Shown here: positions 53,487 through 64,000 of the stretch, piece by piece
Numbering within the stretch: position 1 is the stretch's first letter
How the letters are laid out: each line of letters begins with the position of its first letter
Source: Linderina pennispora
Taxonomy: Eukaryota > Kickxellomycota > Kickxellomycetes > Kickxellales > Kickxellaceae
Reading direction: 5' to 3'
NCBI RefSeq assembly: GCF_002104995.1
Contig: NW_024468253.1
Location: 62,001 to 126,000, forward strand
Length of the DNA: 64,000 bases
Position numbers and translations under genes: made by a program
Notes under the pieces: generated by a model
What the model was told of the DNA's origin: nothing
The model's input: only the letters and a program-made list of their open reading frames with translations
The model's database searches: none

Positions 53487-54592
53487 GAAGAAAACGGTGC
53501 TAAATAACTGTTCCACAAAACCTCATTACAAGTAATAATACATTCCTTTAGCAGACTGGTCTCGCTACGTCTCCCGCAGGCTTGCTTTTCTGCCAGGGCA
53601 TGCTGCGCAAGATCCGCCGAATGCCTAACTGAACGAGGTTGGGTTACCTTTTTATCGAAAATCCCCTGCGGGTGGGCGTGAAATGGTTGCACCTGTGAAA
53701 CAATCACGATCCCGCCTCTGGGCGTAGGGGCAAAGAACAAAACCAAGATGGGCGAGTGCTCGACAGCAAGAAGAGGCCAGGGTTCCTTTCGCCTGACCAA
53801 GCGATCTCGTGTTAAGCGTGGGTCCAAGCCAAAGCAGCAGGGCCTGTTACAGTAGCACCAACGGCCGACAATTTTTTTCGAGTAATAACTTTTGTTTTGG
53901 TTTTCGGCTTGCCGCGTCCGCAGGCGGGGCTCCAAAGATTGCAGCTGCCTACTGCTAAGCAGCCAGCAGAAGGGAATCCCAGAGCATCTCGCTCGTTGCT
54001 CCGGCTAAAGAGTATACCGTCTACTTTACCCCTCTTTCGCTGAAAATAGTGCCCCTGGCAGGATAAGAAAAGTAGCTCTGTGGCCAGGACCCGTCTTTGT
54101 AAATCTTGTATGCACAAGGCGTTTAGCCTAGACGCAGGACGTGTGCGAATAGTAGCGCGCAGGATGGAGTGCTATCACCGCGACAAAAATAAATAGCACC
54201 GTGGCGTGCGTCCGGCGCTCAATTTGGTCTAACGCTGGGTGCGAGCGATCGAGAATGACGCACGTATTCTGCAGTGGCAGGTCCAACAAAGAACCTTTAT
54301 ATGGAAAGGAAGACGCTGGCTGACTGGACACAATGCGGCATCCAGTCCAAAAATAGACCCGTCCAAGCAGCCCACAAGCGGGTTGGCAAAATTTTCTCTA
54401 ATTCTGGCCTGCGCTGCAGGCTTAGGTGCCAGGCATGTCAGCGGGTGCTTGTATAAAAGCAACCGGCGCAGGGCCAAGGTTACCTAGAGGGCAGCTTTTT
54501 GTTTGGAACACATACCACCCTCTTCTCCCCCTTTTTATCTTGCAACATCTAGTCTTACCTCCTGCTACACAACTATTAATTTCCTTTACATA
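53487..54592. promoter_or_regulatory. 1.1-kb intergenic region with TATA box at 54452-54458
   Basis: TATAAAA at 54452-54458 lies about 135-140 bp before the ATG at 54593, followed by a pyrimidine-rich leader. No coding frame on the plus strand with motif content, no tRNA recognised. Confidence 0.45.
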
Positions 54593-54859
54593 ATGAACAT
54601 GAGCGCAGCCATCCCCGATTACATTCTGAGCTCCGGCCTGGTTGCTCAGCGGACACGGTGCCGTGTGCTTTCGCGGCACACAAGCACGAGGTCCCATATG
54701 ACCGCCTCCACAGTTGGCTCGGACCAAGAAATCGACGTGCCGTTGCCAGAGGCAGTGGAGGATTCCGAGATCAAGTCGGTCCTGCGCTTCGTCACTTCGG
54801 CGCAGAGCGCGTGGCCCCAGGATCTGCGGTTCGATGTTCCTCGGATCATCAATTTTTGA
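54593..54859 (+). CDS. short protein of the 51-56 kb family (member 4)
   Basis: 88 residues from the ATG at 54593 (MNMSAAIP). The family motif is DYILSSGLVAQRTRCR at residues 9-24. The protein ends VPRIINF, nearly the same last residues as member 1 (KPKIINF). Between them are a Ser/Thr stretch and an acidic stretch (DVPLPEAVEDSEI). A TATA box and pyrimidine-rich leader precede it. The two conserved ends around a variable middle suggest a small adaptor or effector-like peptide, but this is inference only. Confidence 0.6.
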   Translation: MNMSAAIPDYILSSGLVAQRTRCRVLSRHTSTRSHMTASTVGSDQEIDVPLPEAVEDSEIKSVLRFVTSAQSAWPQDLRFDVPRIINF

Positions 54860-55171
54860 GCACCGCTTTTTCGCACACCCACCATCCTAATTAGCCTGAT
54901 ACGCTCCTGCCGGGGGGTTAGACCAGCGGGTCCTTCTGCCCAGAAAAAAGCAAGCCCGTCCAAAATCGCATTCCTGTACAGTACTTCTTCACTTGAACCT
55001 TATCACAATATACACATTTCATTCATTTGCCCATTCTCCCAGCTTAACAACCCAGCGCGTCTGCACCAGCGACAAAATATAAAAACAAGTTTATTTTTAA
55101 CAAAGGAGGAAATAAGACATGGCAGACGGTTTTGTCCGCCGTATTACAGATAACAACAGACCAATTTGTGT
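54860..55171. other. convergent spacer between members 4 and 5
   Basis: About 310 bp of 3' flanks of two convergent genes. A/T-rich tracts near 55080-55110 could serve as polyadenylation signals; nothing else seen. Confidence 0.35.
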
Positions 55172-55774
55172 TCATGGCTGCGACATGTGCAGAGACAATG
55201 GCGGGAACTGAACAAGTCTCGGCGCAGCCCGCTGTGTGGCGAACTCTGCAGCAATGTCAATGGCCTGGGCGCCGTTGTGGATAACACAATCCTTGCCAAC
55301 GTACTCAACGTGGGCATCAGAGAAGCGCGGGTTTATCGATGCGCGCGATGGCGTAGGGGAGGCGGGCGGAGTTGCCATTGCCCGGACCTTGCACGACATT
55401 GGCCGCCCGACGCCAGCCGATCCGGGCAGCAGCAGCTTCAGCGGAATTGGCACAGAGGCCCGTGACTTGTTGCGCCGCATCGCCATCGTCATTGACCCCA
55501 TTGTGCTTGGCCGCTGTGCTGTTTCGTCTGGCGTCGGGATCCGCTGGAACGTCATTGATGTGGGCGATGTCATGTAGGTTGGGCTGGTCGGCTGCGAGTG
55601 ATCAGGCTGGTACGGCTTGGTCGCCTCAAACATGCGCTGCATCAGCATGAGGCTGCGCCGCCGCCGCCTGAGCCGCGATGTCTGCGCAGACATGCCCTGC
55701 AGAAGAACCAGATCCCGATATATCTCGGACTCAGGCACCCGATATTCGTAATCGTCAACAAGGCTGTCAGTCAT
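55172..55774 (-). CDS. short Arg-rich protein of the 51-56 kb family (member 5, opposite strand)
   Basis: 200 residues from the ATG at 55774 (MTDSLVDDYEYRVPESE). The family motif DLVLLQGMSAQTSRLR falls at residues 21-36 and runs into a block of five arginines. Near the end AAPRLVQF recalls KPKIINF and VPRIINF of members 1 and 4. The middle is Met/Pro/Ser/Thr-rich and low in complexity (repeated TSPTYMTSPTSMT). The frame is unbroken. It lies convergent to member 4. Function unknown; DNA or RNA contact through the Arg block is only a possibility. Confidence 0.6.
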   Translation of the reverse strand: MTDSLVDDYEYRVPESEIYRDLVLLQGMSAQTSRLRRRRRSLMLMQRMFEATKPYQPDHSQPTSPTYMTSPTSMTFQRIPTPDETAQRPSTMGSMTMAMRRNKSRASVPIPLKLLLPGSAGVGRPMSCKVRAMATPPASPTPSRASINPRFSDAHVEYVGKDCVIHNGAQAIDIAAEFATQRAAPRLVQFPPLSLHMSQP

Positions 55775-57021
55775 TGTTGCATGTGTAGCAAATTAAAAAT
55801 ATAGCGTTGTACCAACGAAGACCTAGATGGTAGAGCAGGAGAGAAGGGGTGTGAGGATTGAGCAGTGGAGATGGACGAGAGGACAAGGCGGGGAATTTTG
55901 TTGCTGAGAAATAAGAAAAAGTACAGAAATAGTAGTGGTTTGCGATATGAAAGTTAATTAGGAGAGTGGGCTGGGGCTGTTGTACAGAGGACGGTTTTAG
56001 CAAGGGGCGGGTTGGGCGCGGGACAGCCTATTTATCCCCCAGGGCAGACCGCTGACTTTTTTTTTTTTTTCTCTCGCTGGCCAGGTTCTCGAGCAAACAC
56101 AAAAAAGCAGCTGCGCTTGGGGTTTCCGTGGCTGGGCTGCTCCGCTCGCCCACCCTCAGCAGGCATCCAGGGCTAGGAATTGGTTGGAGTTGGGATTGCG
56201 GAATAAGGCAATCGAGTCGCATTTGGATTTGCGAGGTCGGTCCATCTCTTTCGCGCTCCTCATTTCCTTTGCATCGAATGGTTGCACACAACATGAACGA
56301 TATCAGAGTAGCAGCAGCGAACATGCGCCGGTGTTTATTTGGATACACGAGATGGCAGCCAGCTGGAGGTAAATTAGATGGCATGCATGGCACGCCACCC
56401 CTCGCTCCTTTGACAACAACGACGAGCGAGCAAGTCATATGGTGCGCGTCGGTGGGCGCTTTATTTTCTTATTTTCGGGCAGAGAGAAGAGATGGGAAAA
56501 ATGTTGGTGCAGTTGGGGGAGCGAACGCTTGTTCGCCTGGTGCGAGTGGCAAAGCCACCCTCAATGTAGCCCGATATGTCGAGACTACATACCCCATTGT
56601 TGTTGTGGTGTCGCGGGCTCTGGGCGATTGTCTGCAACAGAGCATTTTTAGAGAAATATCCGTTCCACCGTGGCAGACGTGACCCTTCCGCCGGGCACAT
56701 ACTTGGTGGCTATTGTCAGGCTGACGGCAGGCCAAACCGCATTGCGTCGCAAGAAATTAATTGGGTGCTGCATTAATTGCCTGGGTCATGGACCGCTGTT
56801 GCCGGCAAAAGGCAGACAAAAGAAAGGGAATGTGGTTCCCATGTGCCTGTGATGTCTACATTCCCTCATACCCTGTCCGCGTGCAGCACACCGGGGAATG
56901 CAGCATGTGCCTTGCCATATCCGACAAGCCAAACGGACTTGTATTCTAAAAATAAAGCCAAAATGCGACTATCGAGATTGTGAGCGCAAACAGCCTGTCG
57001 GGTTCCCCCCGAGCCGGGATA
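55775..57021. other. 1.2-kb region between member 5 and the GEA gene
   Basis: Contains a run of 14 T at about 56058-56071, a GATAAATA element on the minus strand near 56031 and overlapping short frames. One of these (56670-56949) weakly resembles the neighbouring family and is listed separately. Otherwise nothing recognised. Confidence 0.4.
56670..56949 (+). pseudogene. possible degenerate further member of the 51-56 kb family
   Basis: One frame reads PPGTYLVAIVRLTAGQTALRRKK, loosely like the family motif with an insertion. A second frame ends SDKPNGLVF, loosely like KPKIINF. The two are in different frames and the first has no ATG (it begins GTG). The resemblance could be chance. Confidence 0.2.
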
Positions 57022-60000
57022 TCACTCTGGGACGATGATGATATTTTTGCGTGCATGCCGGGCTGGCTTCACGGGCGGCTGTTTTTGCTGCTGCTGTGGT
57101 GGGGCGACACCAGGTGCGGGCTTGGGCTCAGTTTTCTCGGCTGATTCTTCTTGTCTGGTCGCTGCGTGTGCCGTCTGGTCGCTCACCTGGTCCGGTGCAG
57201 GATTTCCGGCATCGCTCGCTGGCAGCTGATCAGGCAGCGGTGCAGGAAATTCAGGCACAGCACCCTCGGTGAACAGCGGCTCCTGACCAGTCTCGGCAGC
57301 CTGGGCATTGTTGGCAAGAGTCACCTGCTCAGTATTGTCGGCAGCAGATGGGAAAATGTGCGCCTTGAGCTGCGGACTGACCTTGTCCAGACGGTCCCAT
57401 GACGCAGTCCACAATGGGCTTGACTCGCGGTCCGTGCCGAATAGCCCCATTGTGTCGAGAACAAGCACACAGTTCTTGATATTCTCTTCCGCCAGCTCCG
57501 CCAGCACCCCCAGGTGTCCACGCCGCGGTCCGGGCTGTGTCCGTCGCAGATGCCTGAGTGGTCGAATCGCCGCGCGGCGACAGCCTCGAGCTCGCCAGGT
57601 TGCTGGTGTGGATATATGTGCCCAGAACACCGACCAATCGCAGCCATACCTGGTCAAGCGGCAGCACTGCTGCTTCACTGCCAGTGCCTTGGTCGACAGC
57701 ATGCTCTGCGGTACTGCGCGGTGACCCTGGGGCTGCCCCCTCAGTACCCGCAAGCTGCTGTAGACCAGCAGCGTTGTGCAAAAAGTACATTGCCAGCATG
57801 GAAATGCAGCGGGCGTGCGTGTCCTCCATCGCCTGGTCCGCTAGCAGATCCGGCCGGAGCAGCGTGTCCATGAGCGGAAGCAGGATGCGGTGGAACGTCG
57901 CGGCAGCCCAGGCAGCATCTGGGTCGGAATGCGCCGAGATGGCCCGCTGGACATTGGTGCATGCCAGATGGCGGATGTCGCGGTGTGCTGTGCACGCATA
58001 CGCAGCCATTGAGTTCATAGCAGCAATCCACATGGCCATTGGGGTCATTTTGCCCGGCGTCCTGCCAAGCGGCAGCACCGACGCATGCGATGTGACCGAA
58101 TGCTCGCCAAAAGCGTGCTGGTGGGATGCAGACGCCATATGCGGCGAAGCTGCCATACTGGGCGACATTGCTGCATTGGTGGTCTTTGGCTGCGTCCTCG
58201 CAGTCTCCTGCATGTCGTACAGCAGCGCCACAAGCTTCATCGCAACATCGGCTGCCGAAAGCTGCTGGGATGTCTCGCCTGATGGCTTAGCTGCCATGGA
58301 CGAAATCAGCTCACGATCGGCAGGCATAAACGCAGACAGGATGTCCAGCACATCAGCAAAGTACACTGATAGCTCGACAGCCCCGCTTCTGATCAGAATC
58401 ACAATCTCAACCAGCACTGACAGCGCCTGGCGGTTGATATCCGAGGTGCTGCTATTGGTGCGCGCAACGCGCTTGATTAGCTGCCGCACAATCTCCCAGC
58501 TCGTCGAGCCTGCAATTAGGGCATGCCCATCAGTATCAACGAGCTTCGCAATACCAGTCACCAGCTCTGGTACGACGCTGTCGAATGTCGCGTCCTGGGC
58601 ATCGCGCAGCAGCCCGATACACCGGAGAATGCGCTCAACAACATCCATCAGTGGCGTCCCGTTGGCCTCCTGCTTGGTGCTCAGATCGAGTGCACTGATG
58701 GCCATACGCAGAAGCCCGCTGACAAGCCGCTCCAGCGCAAAATGGTATAACGTGTCGGATGCCTCAAGCGTGCGCTGCAGTGGCTGCTCGATGCACGACC
58801 AGACAAGTGGCGCCCGCGCAGGCGACTTTTCGACCAAAGCGACAACTGCCTCAAAGAAGAACACCGAAGCTGGCGAGTAGTTTATCTCGATCTCGTCCGC
58901 CACGGCGCCACCGGTTGGGTCATTGCGCCCAGGCGACCCCGCAGCTGCTGGCTTCTCTCCACCAGACTTGGCCGTGTCATCGATGGGCGTGCCTGGTGGC
59001 GTGGGCAGCGGCTGCGGGAATAAATCAGGACATGGCCGACAGCAGGGCCGGCAGCGACGATTCGGGAATCCGTGAAAAGTCGACAAGCCTATCGACCGCA
59101 GTGGCCTGGACTGCGAGCTTGCTGCGGCGGACCAGCTCAACCAGCACCTCGGGCTGCTCGCGCCAACGCCACCGGAGCTCGCGACGCGGGCCCATGGTCT
59201 GCGCCTGGTCATTGGGTCCCGCACCGCCCAAGAACGATGTCAAGGCCGAGAACAGACCGCCTGTAGGCTGCGCTGCCTGGTGCGCACCGGCTCTGCTGGA
59301 CTGCCTCGCGCGCATGCGCTCCTTGGCAGCATCCCTGGCCAGTACTGTAGAGATGCGCGGAACCCACATATTGCCGACAAGCAGGTCGCCAATGCCAAGC
59401 AGATCGTGCGGCAGCAGATCAGCATCGATGACTATGCGCTCAATCTCCAAGATATCTGCCCACCCTTGCTCGCCAATCTCGGTCGGCCACAGCGCCGCAA
59501 ACTCAAACAGCGATACCAGCGCGATCTGGCCACGGATAGTCCTTGCCAAATTCTAGAGCGACATGCGTCAGCTGCCAATCCTTATCCTCTTGCTCGCGCA
59601 GCCTGGCCACCTGCTCCGAGCCAGCAAACCCTTCAGCAATGGTACCGATGGCTGATGCTGGCGACTCAGGATCGACAATGGCAAAGCGACCATTGGCCTG
59701 GGTCAGCACCTGCGGTGCCATCAGATCGCTATGCAATGAGGGATCGAGGAGACCGGTCAGCTGCGCCATCAGTCGCAGAGACTCGTCGACGCAGGCGCCT
59801 AGCCTGTAGTGCGCGGCGCTGGCCACCAAAGCATGTAATCCCGACAAGGCGAGGCGCAGTGTGTGGTCGCTGGAGAAGTGTGACAGAATGCGAGCCAAGG
59901 CACGCAGCAGTCCGCGGCCAGGTAGCTGCAAGCACACCGCGGTCGTACTGGGCCGTGCGGCCACGCGTAGTCACCCACGGCCCCACAGTCGAGTCATCCG

Positions 60001-62901
60001 AGGATATTTCACGCCACGCATAGTCAAAGCCGGCCTCGCCCTCGTGCTCTTCGGGGAAGATGATCTCGCGGTCGCGGATCGCATTGTAGACGTCGGTCAG
60101 GAACCCGGTGCGGAAATCCTGCCCATCGTTGACACCGCGCAGGTTCCGCGCAAAGTCCTCGAAGCGCATGCGGTTCTTGACCTTCACCGAGTGCTGGTCG
60201 ACGTTGAGCATAATCACAGCGTACGACAGAATAAATCCCGCGTCCTTGTTGGCCACGTCTGCTGGGTCGCTGGCTGAGTATGCTGCAGCAAACGTCTCCA
60301 TGATCCGCTCGATCTGCTGCGACTCGCCAGGCAGTCTGAATGTGCCCAGCATGCTGCGCAGAGCCTCGTCGAGCCGGCGACCTGAAAAGTCAAACAATTG
60401 GATGTATGACTGCAACACCTCCAGGTTCGATGGCTTGGCCAGGAACTCGCCCAGCAGCTTCTTGTCAAGCGTCGGCGTCTCCCGCAAGGAATCGTGCCAG
60501 CTGCTGCGACAACTCGGTGCTGTTATCGGGCGGCAGAACGCCGACCTTTTGCAGGTATGCGATCCCGTCCTTGGGCTTCTCGTTGAAAAGCTGCGCAGCG
60601 CGCGTCATGGTTTCCTTGTGCTTCTTGCGGTCCTGCAGCTGCGCCATGCTCAGCGGAATGTCAGCTGCAGATTCGTAGCATGCGGTCTGCTCGCGGTAAG
60701 CACCCTGGATATCCGCTGGTTTGCCGCAGCCTTCATCAGCACCAGCAGGAAGGCCAAGCAGCTGCGCCCACTTTCCATGCGGCGGCTTAACACCAGCCCG
60801 ATTGGCGATACGGATCAGGAAGAACAGCATGATATCCAAGAACGCCTCGTCCTCAGAGTCATCGGGGCTCTCGGGCCAAGGAACAGCGCGCTGGGTGAAC
60901 AAAGGAGATCAAAAAGTCAAACATATTGCCGCGCTGCATATCGCAGTCATAATTGACCCACAGGTCCGGTAATCAGCGACTCGTCTCCAGTCAGTAGATG
61001 ATGCAGGCCCTCGAGCAGCTGGCGACGCGTCTCGTGCATCGCAATGCGGCCACGGACACCCTTGCGCAGCGAGGTCTCCTTGTAGAGCTCGACTTCCTGG
61101 TCAAAAGACAGCGGATATTCGTTCTCAAGCAACTGGCGACATTGGAGGCAAGGCCTGGCGCTGGTGGCTGCACTTCAGGTGCGCTGAATGTGCTAACTGA
61201 GCTGCGACGATGTGTCTTCTCAGTATGTGGCTGTTTAGATGCTGTCTCCGAGATCCCCAGGCCGACATCGTCCTCGCGTTTGCTCTCTGCCATGACACGC
61301 GCCTTGGACTGTCCGCCGCTGTGGTCCAGCACCAAGCTTGGGCGTAGCACGGCCAGATCCAGGAGTCGCTGTCCCACCATTCCGCAAATTCGCCCGGCTG
61401 CCTTGGCGCTCAATCACTGGTGGCGACATGATGCGGACCAAATGTCTGGCACAAAAACAGTTCCAGATGCCCTTGGTATCGCGTCTATGCGAAGCAAACA
61501 GCAGAAAAAGCACACGCAGCGCCGGTGCAATCAATACTGACTGGTCGCGCTGGAGGACAAGCAGCAAATAGTGGCTCAGGTCGCCCAGAGTCAGCTCACG
61601 CAGCGTCGCAAAGGTTGCCATGGCTCCCCCAGCCGTCTGGAATGCCACCTGCAGCGTATTGAGCGCCAGCAGCCGCATCGAGTCTGTGTACTGCAGATCG
61701 CGTGGGTTCACAAGCGTGACTAGCACACGGTACAGTTCGCGGATCGCTGGCAGCGAGAAGCTGGTAAGCGCGAGCTCTTCAGCGGCAGCTGTCAGATCAG
61801 GCGCAGAGTCAGCACGCACGACCGGATCCTCAGCGCTTTCGCTTCCGTTTTCATCTTCGTTCTCAGGTTCATGGATCGACACAGGAGCCGATGTCGCTGG
61901 TGGGTTGGAGGGGCCTGTCGACTCGCTGCTTCGTGCGGTCTGTGTTGACCAGCATAGCTGACGCGGAGGGCATGATCATGGCCAAATCCTCAGCCTCAGT
62001 ACGGCTCTCCTCGCCCTTTGCCCTCCTGCTCATTAACATCGCCCAGCATAGTGTTGAGCTTGCCAAATACAAACGTAACCAGCGTAAATAGCGTTGATTC
62101 GGCAGCCTTGCGCAGCATCTCACTGAGGCGCATCTGGCAGCTCATGCTCAGCACCGTCTCCATGATCTCGCACACAACGACGTCAGTCAGATGGTGGCCG
62201 CCAGGACTCAGGCACAACGGCACTGAGCACATTCAGGATCTGCATCAATACAGCCTCGTCAGATGCTGCATCGGTTGCCTCGAACCGACACTGCGTTACC
62301 GCACGAGCTAGCTCCAGGAACACGGGCGCTGCTGCCGAGCGGCCAAAGTCAATGATCCCGTGGGCCAGAAACCGCTGCACGCTGACCAGAGTGCAGCGCG
62401 TAATTGGCCCGGTTGTCTCTGCGTCGCGAATCACCAGCAGGAACGGATCGAGCAACTGCTGCGGGTCCATGGTGCGCGGATCCGACACTGCCATTGATTG
62501 CCTCGCGCAAGAGCAGGAACGACTCGAGCATCATGATCCGGCTAACTGCATATGCATCGTCTTCGCTGTCGTCGTCCCTGGCTCCAAATGCCGCCATGCC
62601 AATGCTTGCGCCAGCCTTGCCGAAGCTGCGTCGGCTGTTAAATTCGTCCATGTACTGCTTGATTTTGGCGCTGGTCCATACTGTGCTGTCCGTGCCCGGG
62701 GCAGAGGGTGGTTCTAGCTTTGACTTGTGTAGGGCCTGGTGGAGCCCGGGCCAGCGGCTGCCGCCGACCCATCAGGGCGCCGATACCATCACGCTCAACC
62801 ACTTCAGCCCACAGCGCATTCTTGCGTAGCTCCCGCACAACCGTGTCTATTTCGGCCTCAACCAGCAGCCGCCAGGCATCTGTCGACAATGCAGCAGTCA
62901 T
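57022..62901 (-). CDS. GBF1/GEA-family Arf guanine-nucleotide exchange factor (Sec7 protein), many frameshifts
   Basis: Large Golgi ArfGEF of about 1,950 residues that activates Arf1 for COPI recruitment. From the ATG at 62901 come the DCB/HUS regions (LLDPFLLVIRDAETTGPITR, VTQCRFEATDAASDEAVLMQ, then a stretch matching MRLSELLRKSAEHTLV of GBF1). The Sec7 domain spans about 60,620-59,990: KDGIAYLQKVGVLPPDNSTE, the catalytic glutamate loop RSMLGTFRLPGESQQIERIM, and SYAVIMLNVDQHSVKVKNRM. Helical HDS regions and a Pro/Gln-rich tail ending RKNIIIVPE follow. It is broken into more than ten frames, mostly by single bases. Domain order and coverage are complete, so I read it as one gene. Confidence 0.87.
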
Positions 62902-63226
62902 CCTTCAGTATGAGAGAAATATATGGAAAATAGTGTATGGTAGTGGAATTAGGACTAGAAAACAAGTGGTGATGCTGCCTAGCTGGAAAACGAGTCGGGT
63001 CTGCTGCCAGCAGCAGGGCGTCTGCGAGATGCATGTGTCGTGAGTTAATGGCGTGGCCCAATCATGTGCGACCGCTGATATCTGGGTTGCGAAAAATTAT
63101 ATCATCTGATCTAAAACGCTGGCAGTCCTGTGGGATTCAACCTCGGCTTTTTCCACACGCCCAGCGTAGAGCGCTTGACGAAACTTTCTTTCCAAAAAAT
63201 CCCAACTTTAGTTTATCGGATTCAAA
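62902..63226. promoter_or_regulatory. divergent promoter region of GEA and the eL18 gene
   Basis: 325 bp between two divergent start codons. No specific ribosomal-protein promoter element was recognised. Confidence 0.4.
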
Positions 63227-64000
63227 ATGGTAAAATATCGATGGATGCGGCGCGTTGGCGTTCTGAGGCATGAAGGCTGTGTCTGCGGGCTGAGATGGCA
63301 TGCGTTTTAGCGGACCGATGGATACGGGCGATCTGGCAGAGGACAGAGCGCAGAAATAATTTCTGCAGAGCCCATCGGGTGAAATTGACAGAGAGCTGAA
63401 TTTCGTGCTAGAGTTCGGGACCAGTGGGCGCCAATTGGGAGCGCGCTGCCATTTCACTCACTCGTTCCCAGCTGCAAACACCCCCACGTTCTGACCACCT
63501 ACGGCCAGAAACTGGGCGCTTTGTTTCAGAGGGGCATTTCGCGGAACGACGCAGAATCTCGCCCTGCACAACCCAGCCTTTGCCTCACGAGCAGCAACAC
63601 AGAAAGCCTAGCCTGCCTTTGAGCGGGAGAGATGGAAACAGAGCCCGCTTTATGATGGAACGCACCACAACTAACTCTGATGTGTCTGAACGACCACTGC
63701 CGTCCTTTTAGGGTATCGACATCGCCAAGAAGCACCAGCGGAACAAGAACCGTTCCGCTCCCGTGAGCGACAACGTCTACCTGCTGCTGCTGGTGAAGCT
63801 GTACCGCTACCTGGCTCGCCGCACTGACTCGAACTTCAACAAGGTCGTCCTGAAGCGCCTGTATATGTCGCGCATCAACCGCCCGCCCATGTCGCTGTCG
63901 CGCCTGGTGTCGCTGTCGAAGAACTCGGCTGCCCAGACCGTTGTCGTTGTCGGCACCATCACCGACGATGTCCGCCTGGAGGTTGTCCCCAAGATGTCGG
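63227..64000 (+). CDS. RPL18: cytosolic ribosomal protein eL18, 3' end outside window, intron directly after the start codon
   Basis: Large-subunit protein eL18. Exon 2 starts at 63712 with [17 protein letters not shown] and runs through [40 protein letters not shown] and [20 protein letters not shown], matching eL18 along its length before the window ends. It lacks a start. The ATG at 63227-63229 is followed directly by GTAAAATATC, and the sequence before 63712 ends TCCTTTTAG with a branch-like CTAAC about 40 bp upstream. A 482-bp intron (63230-63711) joining ATG to GGT ATC GAC is therefore likely. The donor is inferred; the exon 2 identity is not in doubt. Confidence 0.85.

Noticed and set aside
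53123-53935. 270-codon open frame on the minus strand over the 53208 gene
   Set aside because: It starts at a non-ATG codon and shows no motif, while the plus-strand frame carries the family motif and promoter features.
56128-56682. 184-codon plus-strand frame near the GEA 3' end
   Set aside because: No motif, non-conserved composition and overlap with other equally long frames.
57558-58880. 440-codon plus-strand open frame inside the GEA gene
   Set aside because: Ser/Ala/Thr-rich shadow frame opposite a recognisable ArfGEF reading on the minus strand.

Overview
The window is nuclear DNA from a fungus. Intact or reconstructable genes include TRP1, mitochondrial uS8, a WDR48 homologue, the proteasome beta-1 subunit, KAE1, CWC22, GLE1, a PDR-type ABC transporter, a GBF1/GEA-type Arf exchange factor and ribosomal eL18. 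Coding DNA is GC-rich, introns are rare and short, and many promoters carry TATA boxes. A free-standing TRP1, tandem sugar transporters, PAQR receptors and a seven-helix receptor suggest an early-diverging filamentous lineage, possibly Kickxellomycotina. That placement is inference; no rRNA or marker comparison was possible.

Layout. 0-1.1 kb: a broken O-methyltransferase and a decayed tandem copy. 1.2-10.3 kb: TRP1, two PAQR receptors around mitochondrial uS8, and a long WDR48 homologue. 10.5-14.2 kb: two tandem sugar transporters. 14.2-17.1 kb: no recognisable gene. 17.1-21.3 kb: proteasome beta-1, an F-box protein and a disordered protein with KEN and ABBA motifs. 21.3-24 kb: two TPMT-like methyltransferases. 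24.4-37.4 kb: a PPR-like protein, KAE1, CWC22, GLE1 and a PDR ABC transporter. 37.4-43.3 kb: AT-rich and gene-poor, with three short C2H2 zinc-finger reading frames and a large imperfect inverted repeat. 43.3-50.1 kb: SppA-type protease, FAAH2-like amidase and seven-helix receptor. 51.2-55.8 kb: a cluster of five short genes, four of which share an ungapped 16-residue motif. 57-62.9 kb: GBF1/GEA. 63.2 kb to the end: eL18.

Two themes stand out. First, many genes are interrupted by single-base frameshifts, usually one extra base and often in a short homopolymer. Essential single-copy genes are hit as well, so consensus error is the simplest explanation; I report each such gene as one locus. Second, local duplication is unusually common: O-methyltransferases, PAQRs, sugar transporters, TPMT-like enzymes, mini zinc fingers and the 51-56 kb family.

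By function, several genes serve core machinery: RNA export and splicing (GLE1, CWC22), t6A tRNA modification (KAE1), protein turnover (beta-1, F-box, WDR48 deubiquitinase cofactor), Golgi traffic (GEA) and mitochondrial gene expression (uS8m, PPR-like). The rest are environmental or accessory: sugar and drug transport, PAQR and seven-helix receptors, small methyltransferases. Nothing indicates an operon-like pathway.
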